A DNA stretch of 64,000 bases. Origin: CAZYFH01 sp964646815 (GTDB taxonomy: Bacteria; Acidobacteriota; Vicinamibacteria; Vicinamibacterales; UBA8438). The stretch covers positions 1-64,000 of the forward strand of contig CAZYFH010000011.1 in assembly GCA_964646815.1 (NCBI GenBank), in the 5' to 3' direction. The position numbers and the translations under genes are program-made. Each line of letters starts with the position of its first letter. The stretch's first letter is position 1. The notes beneath the pieces were generated by a model. It saw nothing but the letters and a program-made list of their open reading frames with translations, had not been told where the DNA came from and did not search any database. Positions 15,167 through 24,426 of the stretch are shown here, piece by piece.

Positions 15167-17671
15167 GTGGCCATGGCTGTCGTCACACGCGACCCCGTCT
15201 GCGGCATGGAGGTGAATCCGGACAAAGCCCGGTATAGCCATGAACACGAGGGGTCGACATACCTCTTCTGCTGCTCGGGTTGCCAGGCCGCGTTCACCGA
15301 CGACCCCACCGCGTTCCTCCAGGCCGCCGCCCCCCCCGCGTCGCTCGATCACTCGGACGCCGCCGTCCCGCGCCCCGCGTCTGGACCGTCGAAGAAGGTG
15401 GAGCCTCCAGCCTCGACAGCCTATGTCTGCCCGATGTGTCCGGACGTCCGTGAAGACGAGCTGGTCCCATGCCCCTCGTGTGGGATGGCGCTCGAACCGG
15501 AAGCCGTCGCGCTGCCGGAGCAGCGGGTCGAGTACACCTGCCCGATGCATCCCGCGGTCGTTCGCGCTGAGCCCGGTGCGTGTCCCACATGCGGCATGGG
15601 GCTCGAGCCGCGAACCGTCACGGCCGACGAGCCGCCGAACGCCGAGCTGATCGGCATGACGCGCCGGTTCCAGGTCGGCGCGGCAATCGGTCTTCCGGTG
15701 TTCGCGCTCGCCATGGGCGAGATGCTGTTCGGAACTGAGGTGCTGGGTCTCCCGCGATGGGCGTCGAACTGGATCCAGCTCGCCTGCGCGACGCCGGTCG
15801 TCGTCTGGTCGGGGCGTCCGTTCTTCGAGCGGGGGTGGACGTCGATCGTCAACCGGAGCCCCAATATGTTCACGCTAATCGCGCTGGGCGTCGGCGCGGC
15901 GTATCTCTACAGCGTAGCTGCCACGGTGATGCCTGCCGCGTTTCCGTCCGGGTTCCGCATGGACGGGGGCGTCGAGCCGTACTTCGACACCGCGGTCGTC
16001 ATCATCGTGCTCGTGCTGCTGGGCCAAGTGCTCGAGCTACGGGCGCGGCAGCGCACCGGCGCTGCACTGCGCGCGCTCCTCGGCTTCGCTCCCGCAGTGG
16101 CCCACCGGCTGGAGCCAGGTTCCGATGACGCGCTCCGGGAGACCGACGTTCCGCTAGCCGACGTGCGGGTCGGCGACCTGCTGCGCGTGCGCCCGGGCGA
16201 TCGCATCCCGGTCGACGGGACCGTCACGGATGGTCGCAGCACGGTCGACGAGTCGATGGTGAGCGGCGAGCCGATGCCGGTGCTGAAGACGCCTGGCGTT
16301 GACGTGATTGGCGCAACGATCAACGGCACCGGTAGTCTGACAATGCGGGCCGATCGGGTCGGCCGGGACACCCTGCTCGCGCAGATCGTCGGCATGGTCA
16401 GCGACGCGCAACGAAGCCGCGCCCCGATCCAGCGGGTCGCCGACCGGCTGGCCGCCTTCTTTGTCCCGGCCGTCGTGACCGTGGCGGCGGCGTCATTCGT
16501 CGGTTGGGCGATCTGGGGACCCGAACCCCGGCTCGCCCTCGCGGTGGTCAGCGCTGTCGCGGTGCTCATCATTGCCTGCCCGTGCGCTCTGGGGCTCGCC
16601 ACGCCGATGGCCATCATGGTGGGGTCGGGTCGCGGCGCGACGGCCGGGGTGCTCATCCGCAACGCGGAGGCGCTCGAGACGCTCGAGAAGGTCGATACGC
16701 TGATCGTCGACAAGACCGGCACGTTAACCCTGGGCAAACCACAAGTGCAGTCCGTCGTGCTCGCGACCGAAGGCGACGCGCCCCCCCGCTGGGAGGAAAA
16801 TGCGCTGCTCGGGATCGTCGCCGGGCTCGAGCAAGCGAGCGAGCACCCGCTGGCGTCCGCGGTCGTGGCTGAGGCGACGCGTCGCGGCTTGACGCGGGCG
16901 TCGGCGAGCGACTTCGAGTCTGAGACGGGCCGCGGGGTGATTGGCAACGTCGGCGGCCGGCGCGTGGCCGTCGGCACCGCGGCGTGGTTGCTTCACCAGG
17001 GATGCGAGGTCGGATCGCTCGACGCCACCGCGGAGGCTGCCCGTCTGCGTGGCGAGACGGTCGTCTACATCGCAGTCGACGGCGTCTTGGCTGGCCTCCT
17101 CGGCATCGCGGATCCGGTCAAGGGCTCGACACCCGAGGCCATCTGGCTCCTCCGTTCTGACAACCTCCGCGTCATGATGGTCACCGGGGACAGTCGCGCG
17201 ACAGCCGAAACGGTGGCCGCGCAGGTCGGCATCGACCCGACCGATATCGTTGCCGAAGCGCTGCCCGCCGACAAGCGCCGTGTCGTGGCAGAGCAGCAGG
17301 CCGGCGGACACTTGGTCGCCATGGCGGGCGACGGCATCAACGACGCACCGGCGCTCGCCGAGGCCGCGGTCGGCATCGCTATGGGCACCGGGACCGACGT
17401 TGCGATGGAGAGCGCCGGAGTGACACTCGTTAAGGGGGATCTCCGGGCCATCGTGCGGGCGCGGCGGCTCAGCCGCGCCACGATGCGCAACATCCGGCAG
17501 AACCTGTTCCTCGCGTTCGTCTACAACGCCGTCGGCATTCCGGTGGCGGCTGGCGTGCTGTACCCGGTGATTGGACTGCTCGTGAGTCCCATCTTGGCAA
17601 GCGCTGCGATGATGATGAGCTCGCTGTCGGTGATCGGCAACGCGCTCCGGCTCCGCCGCCTCAAGCTGTAG
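15167..17671 (+). CDS. copA: Copper-type P1B ATPase with YHS and heavy-metal-binding N-domains
   Basis: 834-residue metal-exporting P-type ATPase of the inner membrane. N-terminus: a YHS domain (DPVCGMEVNPDKA, FCCSGC) then two heavy-metal-binding repeats (YVCPMCP...CPSCGMALEP and YTCPMHP...CPTCGMGLEP). Core: eight membrane helices; the CPC ion motif at 471-473 (IACPCALGLATPM), phosphorylation D515 in DKTGTLT, the SEHPLA nucleotide-binding motif, and MAGDGINDAPALA. The last helix has MMMSSLSVIGNALRL, typical of Cu(I) pumps. The classical N-terminal GMTCxxC domain is replaced by the YHS/HMBD array. GTG 15167 or ATG 15173 could be the start. Symbol copA is by type; specificity is inferred. Confidence 0.9.
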   Translation: MAMAVVTRDPVCGMEVNPDKARYSHEHEGSTYLFCCSGCQAAFTDDPTAFLQAAAPPASLDHSDAAVPRPASGPSKKVEPPASTAYVCPMCPDVREDELVPCPSCGMALEPEAVALPEQRVEYTCPMHPAVVRAEPGACPTCGMGLEPRTVTADEPPNAELIGMTRRFQVGAAIGLPVFALAMGEMLFGTEVLGLPRWASNWIQLACATPVVVWSGRPFFERGWTSIVNRSPNMFTLIALGVGAAYLYSVAATVMPAAFPSGFRMDGGVEPYFDTAVVIIVLVLLGQVLELRARQRTGAALRALLGFAPAVAHRLEPGSDDALRETDVPLADVRVGDLLRVRPGDRIPVDGTVTDGRSTVDESMVSGEPMPVLKTPGVDVIGATINGTGSLTMRADRVGRDTLLAQIVGMVSDAQRSRAPIQRVADRLAAFFVPAVVTVAAASFVGWAIWGPEPRLALAVVSAVAVLIIACPCALGLATPMAIMVGSGRGATAGVLIRNAEALETLEKVDTLIVDKTGTLTLGKPQVQSVVLATEGDAPPRWEENALLGIVAGLEQASEHPLASAVVAEATRRGLTRASASDFESETGRGVIGNVGGRRVAVGTAAWLLHQGCEVGSLDATAEAARLRGETVVYIAVDGVLAGLLGIADPVKGSTPEAIWLLRSDNLRVMMVTGDSRATAETVAAQVGIDPTDIVAEALPADKRRVVAEQQAGGHLVAMAGDGINDAPALAEAAVGIAMGTGTDVAMESAGVTLVKGDLRAIVRARRLSRATMRNIRQNLFLAFVYNAVGIPVAAGVLYPVIGLLVSPILASAAMMMSSLSVIGNALRLRRLKL

Positions 17672-17709
17672 TGGAGCACCCGTGACAACGCTCACGTTTG
17701 GAGGGAGCC

Positions 17710-19794
17710 ATGAAGAACAGGACCGCCATCGTCGCTCTCTCCGCCGCGCTCTTCGTGGTCGCCATCTCAGCGGCGCAGGACGATCCGTTCCTGTGGCTCG
17801 AACAGGTCGAAGGACCGGAGGCGCTGGAATGGGTGGAGGCCCGCAACGCCGAAACCGTTGCCGCTCTGGGCGAGAGTGAGACCTTTCACGCGCTCTACGA
17901 CGACGCGCTCGGAATTCTCACGTCCCAGGATCGGATCGCCTACCCGAGCACCGTGGGTAACGTCGTGTACAACTTCTGGACCGACGCCGAGCACAAGCGA
18001 GGTATCTACCGGCGTACGGGTCTCGACGACTACCTCTCCGGCGCACCGGATTGGGAAGCAGTCCTCGACGTCGATGCGCTTGCGGAAGCCGAGGGCGTGC
18101 CCTGGGCGTTTAGCGGCATGAGCTGCCTGGCGCCCGAGTACCGGCACTGCCTGGTGAACCTTTCACGCGGCGGGTCGGACGCGACCGAAGCGCGAGAATT
18201 CGACCTGCCGTCGGCCACGTTCGTCGAGGACGGCTTCCACTTGCCGGAGGCCAAGAGCTCGGTTGCGTGGGTTGACGCCGATTCGCTGCTCGTCGGGACC
18301 GATGTTGGTCCTGGCTCGATGACCACCTCCGGGTATGCGCGGACCATTCGTTTGTGGCGGCGCGATACTCCCCTGGCCGAGACCGACACCGTGTTCGAGG
18401 CCGACGAAACCGATATGGGGGTCTTCGCACGCGTCTTCGAAACCCGCGACGGCCCCCTACCGACGATCATGCATCGGCCGGAGTTCTTCGACGGTTCGGT
18501 CTACATCTACCGCGACGGAACACTCGGCAAGGTCGACATCCCGACTGATGCGGACCCCGGCGTTGTCGGCGACCAGCTCGTGGTCTACGTACGCACCCCG
18601 TGGGAGGTCGATGGTAGGACCTATCAGACGGGGTCGGTGATTGCGATGTCGCTCCGGGACTTCATGAGCGGCCGACGCGATTTCGCGGTCGTCGTGGAGC
18701 CGGCGCCTCGGGTCACCGTGCAGGGTACGGTCCCGGCCGGCGACCAGCTCCTTGTCAGCGTGCTGGACAATGTCCAGGGCCAGCTCTGGAAATACCGTCT
18801 GGACAACGGACGTTGGGTCGGCGAGCGGGTTGACGCGCCCGGCATGGGGAGCGTCGGTGTCGTCGATGTCGACTTACAGACCAGCCGGTTCTTCTTCACG
18901 TACTCGAGCTTTACGCAGCCGACGACGTTGTATCTGCACGACGACGACGGCGCGGTCCGGCAGGTCCGCCAGTCACCCGAGCGGTTCGATTCGGCGGGAC
19001 TTGAGATCCGCCAGCTCGAGGCAGCATCGCCGGACGGTACGAAGGTGCCGTACTTCGTCGTCGCGGACCGTGACATCCCGCTCGATGGCAGCACCCCGAC
19101 GCTGCTCTATGCGTATGGCGGCTTCGAGATCTCGATGCAGTCGGGCTACAGCGCGGTGCGCGGCAAGGCCTGGATAGAGCGTGGCGGGGTGTACGCGGTG
19201 GCCAATCTTCGCGGTGGTGGCGAGTTCGGACCGGCGTGGCACCGTGCCGCGCTAAGAGAGAACCGGCAGCGCGCCTACGATGACTTCATCGCCGTGTCGG
19301 AAGATCTGATTAAGCGCCGCTACACGTCGCCCGCCAGACTCGGGATTGTGGGTGGCAGCAATGGAGGACTTCTGACGGGGGTTGCCATGACGCAGCGCCC
19401 CGATCTCTATGGTGCGGTGATTGTCTCCGTGCCACTGCTCGACATGAAACGCTACAACAAACTTCTCGCGGGTGCGAGTTGGATGGCCGAGTACGGCAAC
19501 CCGGACATTCCGGAGGAGTGGGCGTTCATTAGCAAATACTCGCCGTACCAGAACGTCTATGCGAATCGCGACTATCCGCGTCCGTTCATCGATACGACGA
19601 CACGGGACGATCGCGTGCACCCGGGCCACGCGCGAAAGATGGCGGCCAAGATGCTCTCGCAAGACCACGAGGTGTATTACTTCGAGAACACCGAAGGCGG
19701 TCACGGTGCCGGCGTGACGCCGGAGCAGCGCGCCCGCATGCTCGCGCTCGAGTACGCCTATCTCTGGGCGCAACTCGGTGGTCAGTCCAAGTAG
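17710..19794 (+). CDS. Prolyl oligopeptidase family (S9A) serine peptidase
   Basis: 694-residue S9A peptidase with a signal peptide (IVALSAALFVVAISA, cleaved before AQDD), so periplasmic or secreted. The N-terminal start DDPFLWLEQVEGPEALEWV is typical of the family and is followed by the beta-propeller (about 70-420). The alpha/beta hydrolase domain has the nucleophile S550 in GGSNGGLL, Asp633/634 in TRDDRVHPGHA and His665 in GGHGAG, a complete triad. ATG 17710 is preceded by GGAGGGAG. It cleaves short proline-containing peptides in relatives. The gene lies 38 bp after the ATPase, but no functional link is obvious. Confidence 0.93.
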   Translation: MKNRTAIVALSAALFVVAISAAQDDPFLWLEQVEGPEALEWVEARNAETVAALGESETFHALYDDALGILTSQDRIAYPSTVGNVVYNFWTDAEHKRGIYRRTGLDDYLSGAPDWEAVLDVDALAEAEGVPWAFSGMSCLAPEYRHCLVNLSRGGSDATEAREFDLPSATFVEDGFHLPEAKSSVAWVDADSLLVGTDVGPGSMTTSGYARTIRLWRRDTPLAETDTVFEADETDMGVFARVFETRDGPLPTIMHRPEFFDGSVYIYRDGTLGKVDIPTDADPGVVGDQLVVYVRTPWEVDGRTYQTGSVIAMSLRDFMSGRRDFAVVVEPAPRVTVQGTVPAGDQLLVSVLDNVQGQLWKYRLDNGRWVGERVDAPGMGSVGVVDVDLQTSRFFFTYSSFTQPTTLYLHDDDGAVRQVRQSPERFDSAGLEIRQLEAASPDGTKVPYFVVADRDIPLDGSTPTLLYAYGGFEISMQSGYSAVRGKAWIERGGVYAVANLRGGGEFGPAWHRAALRENRQRAYDDFIAVSEDLIKRRYTSPARLGIVGGSNGGLLTGVAMTQRPDLYGAVIVSVPLLDMKRYNKLLAGASWMAEYGNPDIPEEWAFISKYSPYQNVYANRDYPRPFIDTTTRDDRVHPGHARKMAAKMLSQDHEVYYFENTEGGHGAGVTPEQRARMLALEYAYLWAQLGGQSK

Positions 19795-19858
19795 CGCCCC
19801 GCTTCCGGATCGCTCGGCACCCGTCATGGGGGGCAGCCCAACCCCTCGCTGCACGTGA

Positions 19859-21472
19859 CTACCGCACGGGAAACAACACCCCTGGTGCCAGCTTCCCCGC
19901 CGGGTCGAGCGCCGCTTTGACGCGGCGCATCTGGTCGACCCCAGCCTCGCCGTACAACCGCCGGAGCAGCGCCTGTTTGACCGGATTTCGGCCGACGCCG
20001 TGCTCGGCGAGCGGGCAACCGCCGAGGCGAACCACCTCTTCGCCACACTCGAGAATGGCCTCCGTGCCGCGTTGGACGTCGGCCAGGCTGCGCGGGATGA
20101 CATTGGGGTGCAGGTTGCCATCCGACAGGTGCCCCCAGATGGTGTAGTCAAGGCCCCGTCGCTCGAACGCTCCCCGGAACAGGTCGAGGCCAGCGCCCAT
20201 CGCCTCGAAGGGCACGATCATGTCCGCCGCGGTTTTTTCGATCCGTGCATCGACGGTGCGCCTGGCATCGCCGACCAGCCGGTTGACTGCCTCCGGAACC
20301 GCCTCCCGGATCTCGGCGAGGCGGTCGCGCCGCCGCGTCTCATGCGGCAGGACGATCTCCGTTCGGTCGAGGACGCCGGCCCGCTGGACGAGGCGGCACA
20401 GGCGCACGAGCGGTGTATCGGGGGCTGAGCCGGTCTCCGCCGCGGCGATCTGCGCGTATGCGTCCTCCGCGATCGGGACGACGTCGGCCGGTAATTCGAC
20501 CTGCGCGAGCAGCGCCACCTCCGTATCGTCCGGTATGTCGATGCCGTGTCTCCGGGTGCCGCCGGTCGCCCGGACGAGGTCCAGGCACCGCCGGTCGAGA
20601 TGCTCGACGCCAGACACATCGATCCCGCGCGGATCGCCCTCGCGCCACGTCTCGCGCGAGGCTTCGCGTAGATGCGTGACCAGCTCAATCGCGTCGCGCT
20701 CGGTGGCCAGCGTCATCCAGACTGTGAGGCGCGCAGGTGGCGGTGAAACGACCCGGAACGTCATCTCGGTGACGACGCCGAGTGTGCCCTCCGAGCCGAT
20801 GAAGAGGTCGATCAGATCCATCCGGGGTCGCGCGTAGTATCCAGCGGAGCACTTCACGACCGGCGGCATCCGATAGTCGGGCACCGGCACACGGACCGTC
20901 CCGCCTGCGAGATCGATCTCGAAGTACCCGTCGTCGTGGCCCCGCACCGCGTCGCGGTCGATCTCCAGGACGTCGCCGGTCGCGAGTACGACGGTGAGTC
21001 GTTGCACCCAGTCACGCGTGCTGCCGTACTTGAACGTGGCGGCGCCGGCCGCGTTTGTGGCGACGATCCCGCCCGCGAACGCCCCATCGAATGTCGGCGC
21101 CGGCGGAAACCAGGCGCCCGCACGACGCAGGGTCTCCTGCAGGAGTGACAGCGGCACGCCTGGCTCGACGGCCACCTCTCCTCCGCCCACGCGCAGGATG
21201 CGGTCCATCCGAGTGGTGGCGATGACCAGGTCGCCCATCGGCGTCGCACCTCCCGTCAGTGACGACTGTGCGCCGACGGGCAGAACACGGGTCGCGTGTC
21301 GGAGGAGGGCGACGACTTCCGCCTCGCTGCGCGGATGGGCGACCCCGCTGGCGTGCCCGCCCGGGTAGTGCGCGGCGTCCTCGCTGACGCTGGCCAGGGC
21401 AACGTTGTCCCGCGCGATTGGTGGAGGCGGTGTGTTGCGGGCCAGCCTGGCGGTGATCCGGTGCGACGCCAT
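19859..21472 (-). CDS. FAD-linked oxidase (GlcD/D-lactate dehydrogenase type)
   Basis: 537-residue flavoprotein of the FAD_binding_4 / FAD-oxidase C-terminal class. The FAD domain includes YPGGHASGVAHPRSEAEV, LPVGAQSSLTGGATPMGD and ATNAAGAATFKYGSTRDWV; the cap and C-terminal domain includes LFIGSEGTLGVVTEMTFRVV and the late IWGHLSDGNLHPNVIP and GGCPLAEHGVGRNPVK, the conserved His-containing motifs. It oxidises 2-hydroxy acids such as D-lactate or glycolate to 2-oxo acids. No Fe-S subunit gene is nearby. It is transcribed divergently from the DsbA-like gene and ends close to the S9A gene in convergent orientation. Confidence 0.9.
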   Translation of the reverse strand: MASHRITARLARNTPPPPIARDNVALASVSEDAAHYPGGHASGVAHPRSEAEVVALLRHATRVLPVGAQSSLTGGATPMGDLVIATTRMDRILRVGGGEVAVEPGVPLSLLQETLRRAGAWFPPAPTFDGAFAGGIVATNAAGAATFKYGSTRDWVQRLTVVLATGDVLEIDRDAVRGHDDGYFEIDLAGGTVRVPVPDYRMPPVVKCSAGYYARPRMDLIDLFIGSEGTLGVVTEMTFRVVSPPPARLTVWMTLATERDAIELVTHLREASRETWREGDPRGIDVSGVEHLDRRCLDLVRATGGTRRHGIDIPDDTEVALLAQVELPADVVPIAEDAYAQIAAAETGSAPDTPLVRLCRLVQRAGVLDRTEIVLPHETRRRDRLAEIREAVPEAVNRLVGDARRTVDARIEKTAADMIVPFEAMGAGLDLFRGAFERRGLDYTIWGHLSDGNLHPNVIPRSLADVQRGTEAILECGEEVVRLGGCPLAEHGVGRNPVKQALLRRLYGEAGVDQMRRVKAALDPAGKLAPGVLFPVR

Positions 21473-21614
21473 CGGACCGGCATTATAGGTGGCGCTCGCG
21501 GCCGTGGACGGGTGGAAACCCGCAGTGGTACAGTGGCTAGCTCCTCAGACTTGAGGTCTGAACGGCCGAGCTCACGCAGCGTCGGCACGGCCCCGCATCA
21601 GAAAGGACCTACGC

Positions 21615-22646
21615 ATGGCATCGTGTCCGGCACGACTGGTTTTGGCGGCGCTCGCGTTGTTGCTTGCGCCGGTGCCGCTCCTCGCGCAGGACAGCGGCGG
21701 CGTGGTCGCGCGCGTCGGCGGTGAGTCGATCACGGCGACCGAGCTCGAAGATGCCTGGCATCGCAGTGACGCCGCGTCCCGTATCCGGATGCTCCAGCAG
21801 CTCTACGACACACGACGGCGCGCGCTGGACATCGTCATCGGCGAGCGACTCATCGAGCGGGAAACCGTGGCGCGCGCCATGACGCGCGAGGCGTTGCTGG
21901 CGGCCGAGTTGCCGAGTCGAACCTTACCGGTGAGCGACGAGGAGATCGACCTCATCTACGAGCGCAACAAGGATCGGTTCGGCGGGCGGACCGCCGAAGA
22001 GATGCGGCCCGAAATCCGCGTCATGATGGAAGAGCAGCGGCCGTTGCAGGCGTTGCACGCGTACATGAACGAGCTCCGGCTGGCGGCCGGCGATGTCGTC
22101 GTGCTCCTCGACCCGCCGCGGCAGGACGTCGAGACGAGCGCGGACGACGCGGTGCGCGGTCCCGCCGACGCCCCGATCCAGCTCGTCGAATTTTCGGATT
22201 TCGATTGTCCGTATTGCCAGCGGGCCACCGGCACGATTGCTCGGCTGCTCGAGCGGTATGGTGACCAGATCCGTGTCGTCTACAAGGACTACCCGCTCCC
22301 CAATCATCCGAACGCGTTCAAGGCCGCCGAGGCGGGGAAGTGCGCCAACGCCCAAGGCAAGTTCTGGGAGCTGCACGACAAGATGTTCGCGAGTCAGGGC
22401 TCGCTCGACGTCGCGTCGTTGAAGACATACGCGTCGGAGCTCGGACTCGACGCACCCGAATTCGCCTCCTGCCTGGATGAGGGACGCTACACTCGGCGTG
22501 TGCAGCAGGATCTCGTTGCCGGCTCACGCTATGGTGTCTCGTCGACTCCAACGGTGTTCATCAACGGCCGCCTCGTGACCGGCGCCGTGCCCTACGATGT
22601 GTTCGACGGGATCATCCGCGAGGAGTTGGTTGCAGCCGGGCAGTAG
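21615..22646 (+). CDS. SurA-like/DsbA-like fusion, exported thiol-disulfide protein
   Basis: 343-residue exported protein. A signal peptide (LVLAALALLLAPVPLLA, cleaved before QDSGG) is followed by a SurA/PrsA-like chaperone segment (VVARVGGESITATELEDAW to about 160) and a DsbA/thioredoxin_4 domain from about 180. The redox motif is C198-PY-C201 in FSDFDCPYCQRATG; the cis-Pro loop is VSSTPTVFINGRLV. This architecture is used in the periplasm for disulfide formation or isomerisation of exported proteins. AAAGGA precedes the ATG. The upstream 140 bp, shared with the divergent FAD oxidase gene, should hold both promoters. Confidence 0.9.
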   Translation: MASCPARLVLAALALLLAPVPLLAQDSGGVVARVGGESITATELEDAWHRSDAASRIRMLQQLYDTRRRALDIVIGERLIERETVARAMTREALLAAELPSRTLPVSDEEIDLIYERNKDRFGGRTAEEMRPEIRVMMEEQRPLQALHAYMNELRLAAGDVVVLLDPPRQDVETSADDAVRGPADAPIQLVEFSDFDCPYCQRATGTIARLLERYGDQIRVVYKDYPLPNHPNAFKAAEAGKCANAQGKFWELHDKMFASQGSLDVASLKTYASELGLDAPEFASCLDEGRYTRRVQQDLVAGSRYGVSSTPTVFINGRLVTGAVPYDVFDGIIREELVAAGQ

Positions 22647-23078
22647 GACGGTCGGAGACCGCATCGACATCCCGCCGACGGGTGCCGCAGGTTACTCGGT
22701 TTCCGTGGCCGTTGGTGACGCCTTCTTTCCCAGACGGCCGGGTTGCACCAGCAGCCGGAGCGCAAAGTCATCCGGGAGCCAGGTCACGCGCGCTTGCGGG
22801 CCGACGCGGTAGACGACCGCCGGTATGCGCAGTTGCCGGAGCGGAGCTGGCACGTCGTGTTCCAGTCGCGCCGCGTCATCCAGAGCCAGATTAACCAGCC
22901 GGTAGAGCGGGATGGCCCCGCAGCCGCTGACGCACTCCACGACCGCGCCTCCGCTGCTGACATCGCGTGTCCATGAGGCCGGACGTGCTGCGACATAGAC
23001 ACCGCAACGGTGTTTCGAATCCGCATACCCGGAAGATCAGTGCCCGGGACGGGCACGGCACGCCGACGGACGAGGCGG
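22647..23078 (-). other. Gap with a possible decayed PilZ-like ORF
   Basis: The 432-bp gap between the convergent DsbA-like and cytochrome oxidase II genes has no firm gene. On the minus strand an open frame (stop near 22692) reads WTRDVSSGGAVVECVSG, YRLVNLALDDAARL and ARVTWLPDDFALRLLVQ with no convincing start. The DVSSGGA pattern resembles the DxSxxG of PilZ domains, and a preceding RNTVAVSM in a different frame would fit a frameshift. The identification is weak and could be chance in GC-rich DNA. Confidence 0.25.
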
Positions 23079-23825
23079 TCAGTCGCCGGTAACCAGGGCG
23101 AGCTCTTCGGCGTACCAAGCCTCGAACTCGACCTCCGACTGGATGGTGACAAAGCCGCGCATCCGGTAGTGACCGAGACCGCACAGCTGTGAGCAGTTGA
23201 CCTCGAAATTACCGGGCACCGTTGGCTCCCACCAGACGGGGATCTGGATACCTGGAATGGCGTCCTGCTTTACTCGCATCTCCGCGATTCCCATGCTGTG
23301 GATGACGTCCTGTGTCGACAGGTAGACGATGACCGGCTTGTCGACCGGCAGGTTCATCTGGTTGATGCTGTGGACGTCGTCGCGCGCGTTCGGATCGCTC
23401 CGGTCGAGACCGATCGCGTTCGTCGGGGTGATCAGGCTGATGTCACGACGGCCGAACCGGCCGTCGGCGCCGGGGTAGTGCGTATGCCACTCGAACTGCT
23501 TGCCGATCATGTGCACGACGGTCGCTTCGTCCTCGGGTGGGAACTCGTTCACTCGGTTGGCCCACGCCGGGATGGCGAAGCCGACGAGCAGCACTGCCTC
23601 GACGACCGCCACGCCGATTTCCAGATAACTCGACGTATGGCTCTTGACACCGTGGTAGTCGGCCTTGGGGTTCGCGCTGGCGCGGAAGCGGATGAGCGTG
23701 TAGATGAAAAAGCCGCCCCAGCCGACGAACATCGCGGCCATCAGCCAATGGGTGAGGATGATCATCTGGTCGATCTCCTCGGCATGGGCGGCCGCCTGAA
23801 TTGGCAGTCCAAGTAGCTCGCGCAT
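23079..23825 (-). CDS. Cytochrome c oxidase subunit II
   Basis: 248-residue CuA-bearing subunit of a haem-copper oxidase. Two N-terminal membrane helices (about 20-45, HWLMAAMFVGWGGFFIYTLI; and about 70-92, EIGVAVVEAVLLVGFAIPAW) precede the cupredoxin domain. CuA ligands: His in QDVIHSMGI, then CSQLCGLGHYRM carrying both Cys and the last His; the backbone position usually Glu is Gln here (CSQLC), a known variant. KQFEWHTHYPG matches the aromatic electron-entry region. No haem-c domain is fused. It is last in the minus-strand oxidase operon and directly abuts the small gene upstream. Confidence 0.92.
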   Translation of the reverse strand: MRELLGLPIQAAAHAEEIDQMIILTHWLMAAMFVGWGGFFIYTLIRFRASANPKADYHGVKSHTSSYLEIGVAVVEAVLLVGFAIPAWANRVNEFPPEDEATVVHMIGKQFEWHTHYPGADGRFGRRDISLITPTNAIGLDRSDPNARDDVHSINQMNLPVDKPVIVYLSTQDVIHSMGIAEMRVKQDAIPGIQIPVWWEPTVPGNFEVNCSQLCGLGHYRMRGFVTIQSEVEFEAWYAEELALVTGD

Positions 23826-24110
23826 CTACGTTCTCCCCCCCGGCGCGCCGGGTCGATAGGTGCCGAACGCGCCCTCGTTGCTCATCGCCTGGCGCGAGCG
23901 CTTCATCAAGTGGAAGATGAAACCGACGAACCCGCTCAGCACGCCGCCCGTCACGCCGAGCAGCGTGAAGACCGCCCAGTTCAGACCTTGTGCCTCGGGC
24001 GAGTTCGGATCGCCGCCGAAGCAGATCGGGCACGCCAGAGTGACCACTGGCGCACCGATCACCATGGCCGCGGCCACCGGTCCCACTCGAAGCCACTCGC
24101 GAAGTGTCAT
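23826..24110 (-). CDS. Small two-helix membrane protein of the oxidase operon
   Basis: 94-residue protein with two hydrophobic helices (VGPVAAAMVIGAPVVTLA and FTLLGVTGGVLSGFVGFIFH) around a short loop with CPICFGGDPNSPEAQGL; the CPIC pair could bind metal or form a disulfide. Function unknown; its position suggests oxidase assembly or an accessory subunit (inference). ATG 24110 (MTLREW) has GAGGG just upstream; the frame is open to 24209, but that part overlaps a hairpin and the gene before it. It ends one base before the subunit II start, implying coupling. Confidence 0.65.
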   Translation of the reverse strand: MTLREWLRVGPVAAAMVIGAPVVTLACPICFGGDPNSPEAQGLNWAVFTLLGVTGGVLSGFVGFIFHLMKRSRQAMSNEGAFGTYRPGAPGGRT

Positions 24111-24164
24111 GACGGCCCTCATAGACAACGAACACCGGAAGCGTGCCATCGGCCCGATGGGTGG

Positions 24165-24191
24165 ACGCGGGGCTGAAAGCCCCGCGCTACG
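24165..24191. repeat. REP-like palindrome with CGTAGCGC flank (copy 1, minus orientation)
   Basis: Perfect 8-bp stem GCGGGGCT (24167-24174) and AGCCCCGC (24178-24185) with a GAA loop, flanked by GCTACG. Read on the minus strand it begins CGTAGCGCGGGGC, matching the CGTAGCGCAGG starts of repeats at 39529 and 52010. It lies between two oxidase-operon genes, where it could stabilise or attenuate the transcript. There is no T tract, so it is not a classical terminator. Confidence 0.55.
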
Positions 24192-24201
24192 CATCTGTTG
24201 G

Positions 24202-24411
24202 CTACTCAATGCCCAGTTCCCGCGTCTTGCGCACGAACCTGACGGCGTAGGCTGACATCAGCGCGGCCGACACCGCCGACCCGGCCGCGAACAGAAGGTG
24301 CCCCGTGCTCCCACGCTCGCTCGTGAACATCACCACGCCCCAGACGGTGACCATGGCAGCGAGCACGATCGACGCCACGATAAAGACGATGTGAATGGCG
24401 CGTAACGACAT
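24202..24411 (-). CDS. Small two-helix membrane protein of the oxidase operon
   Basis: 69-residue hydrophobic protein with two helices (HIVFIVASIVLAAMVTVWGV and LLFAAGSAVSAALMSAYAVR) and a basic C-terminus (FVRKTRELGIE). Function unknown. ATG 24411 has GAGGT immediately upstream, and the gene sits 15 bp after the subunit IV gene in the same direction, so it belongs to the oxidase operon. No metal or haem motif is present. Proteins of this size and position recur in acidobacterial oxidase loci (from memory, not verified). Confidence 0.65.
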   Translation of the reverse strand: MSLRAIHIVFIVASIVLAAMVTVWGVVMFTSERGSTGHLLFAAGSAVSAALMSAYAVRFVRKTRELGIE

Positions 24412-24426
24412 GACCTCAGGTTTAAC

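Noticed and set aside
21530..21580. Possible tRNA-Leu: TCAGACTTGAGGTCTGA looks like an anticodon arm with GAG, preceded by a TGGTACAGTGGC stretch.
   Set aside because: No T-arm (GGTTCGA) or matching acceptor stem follows; it is a chance palindrome or an operator in the divergent promoter region.
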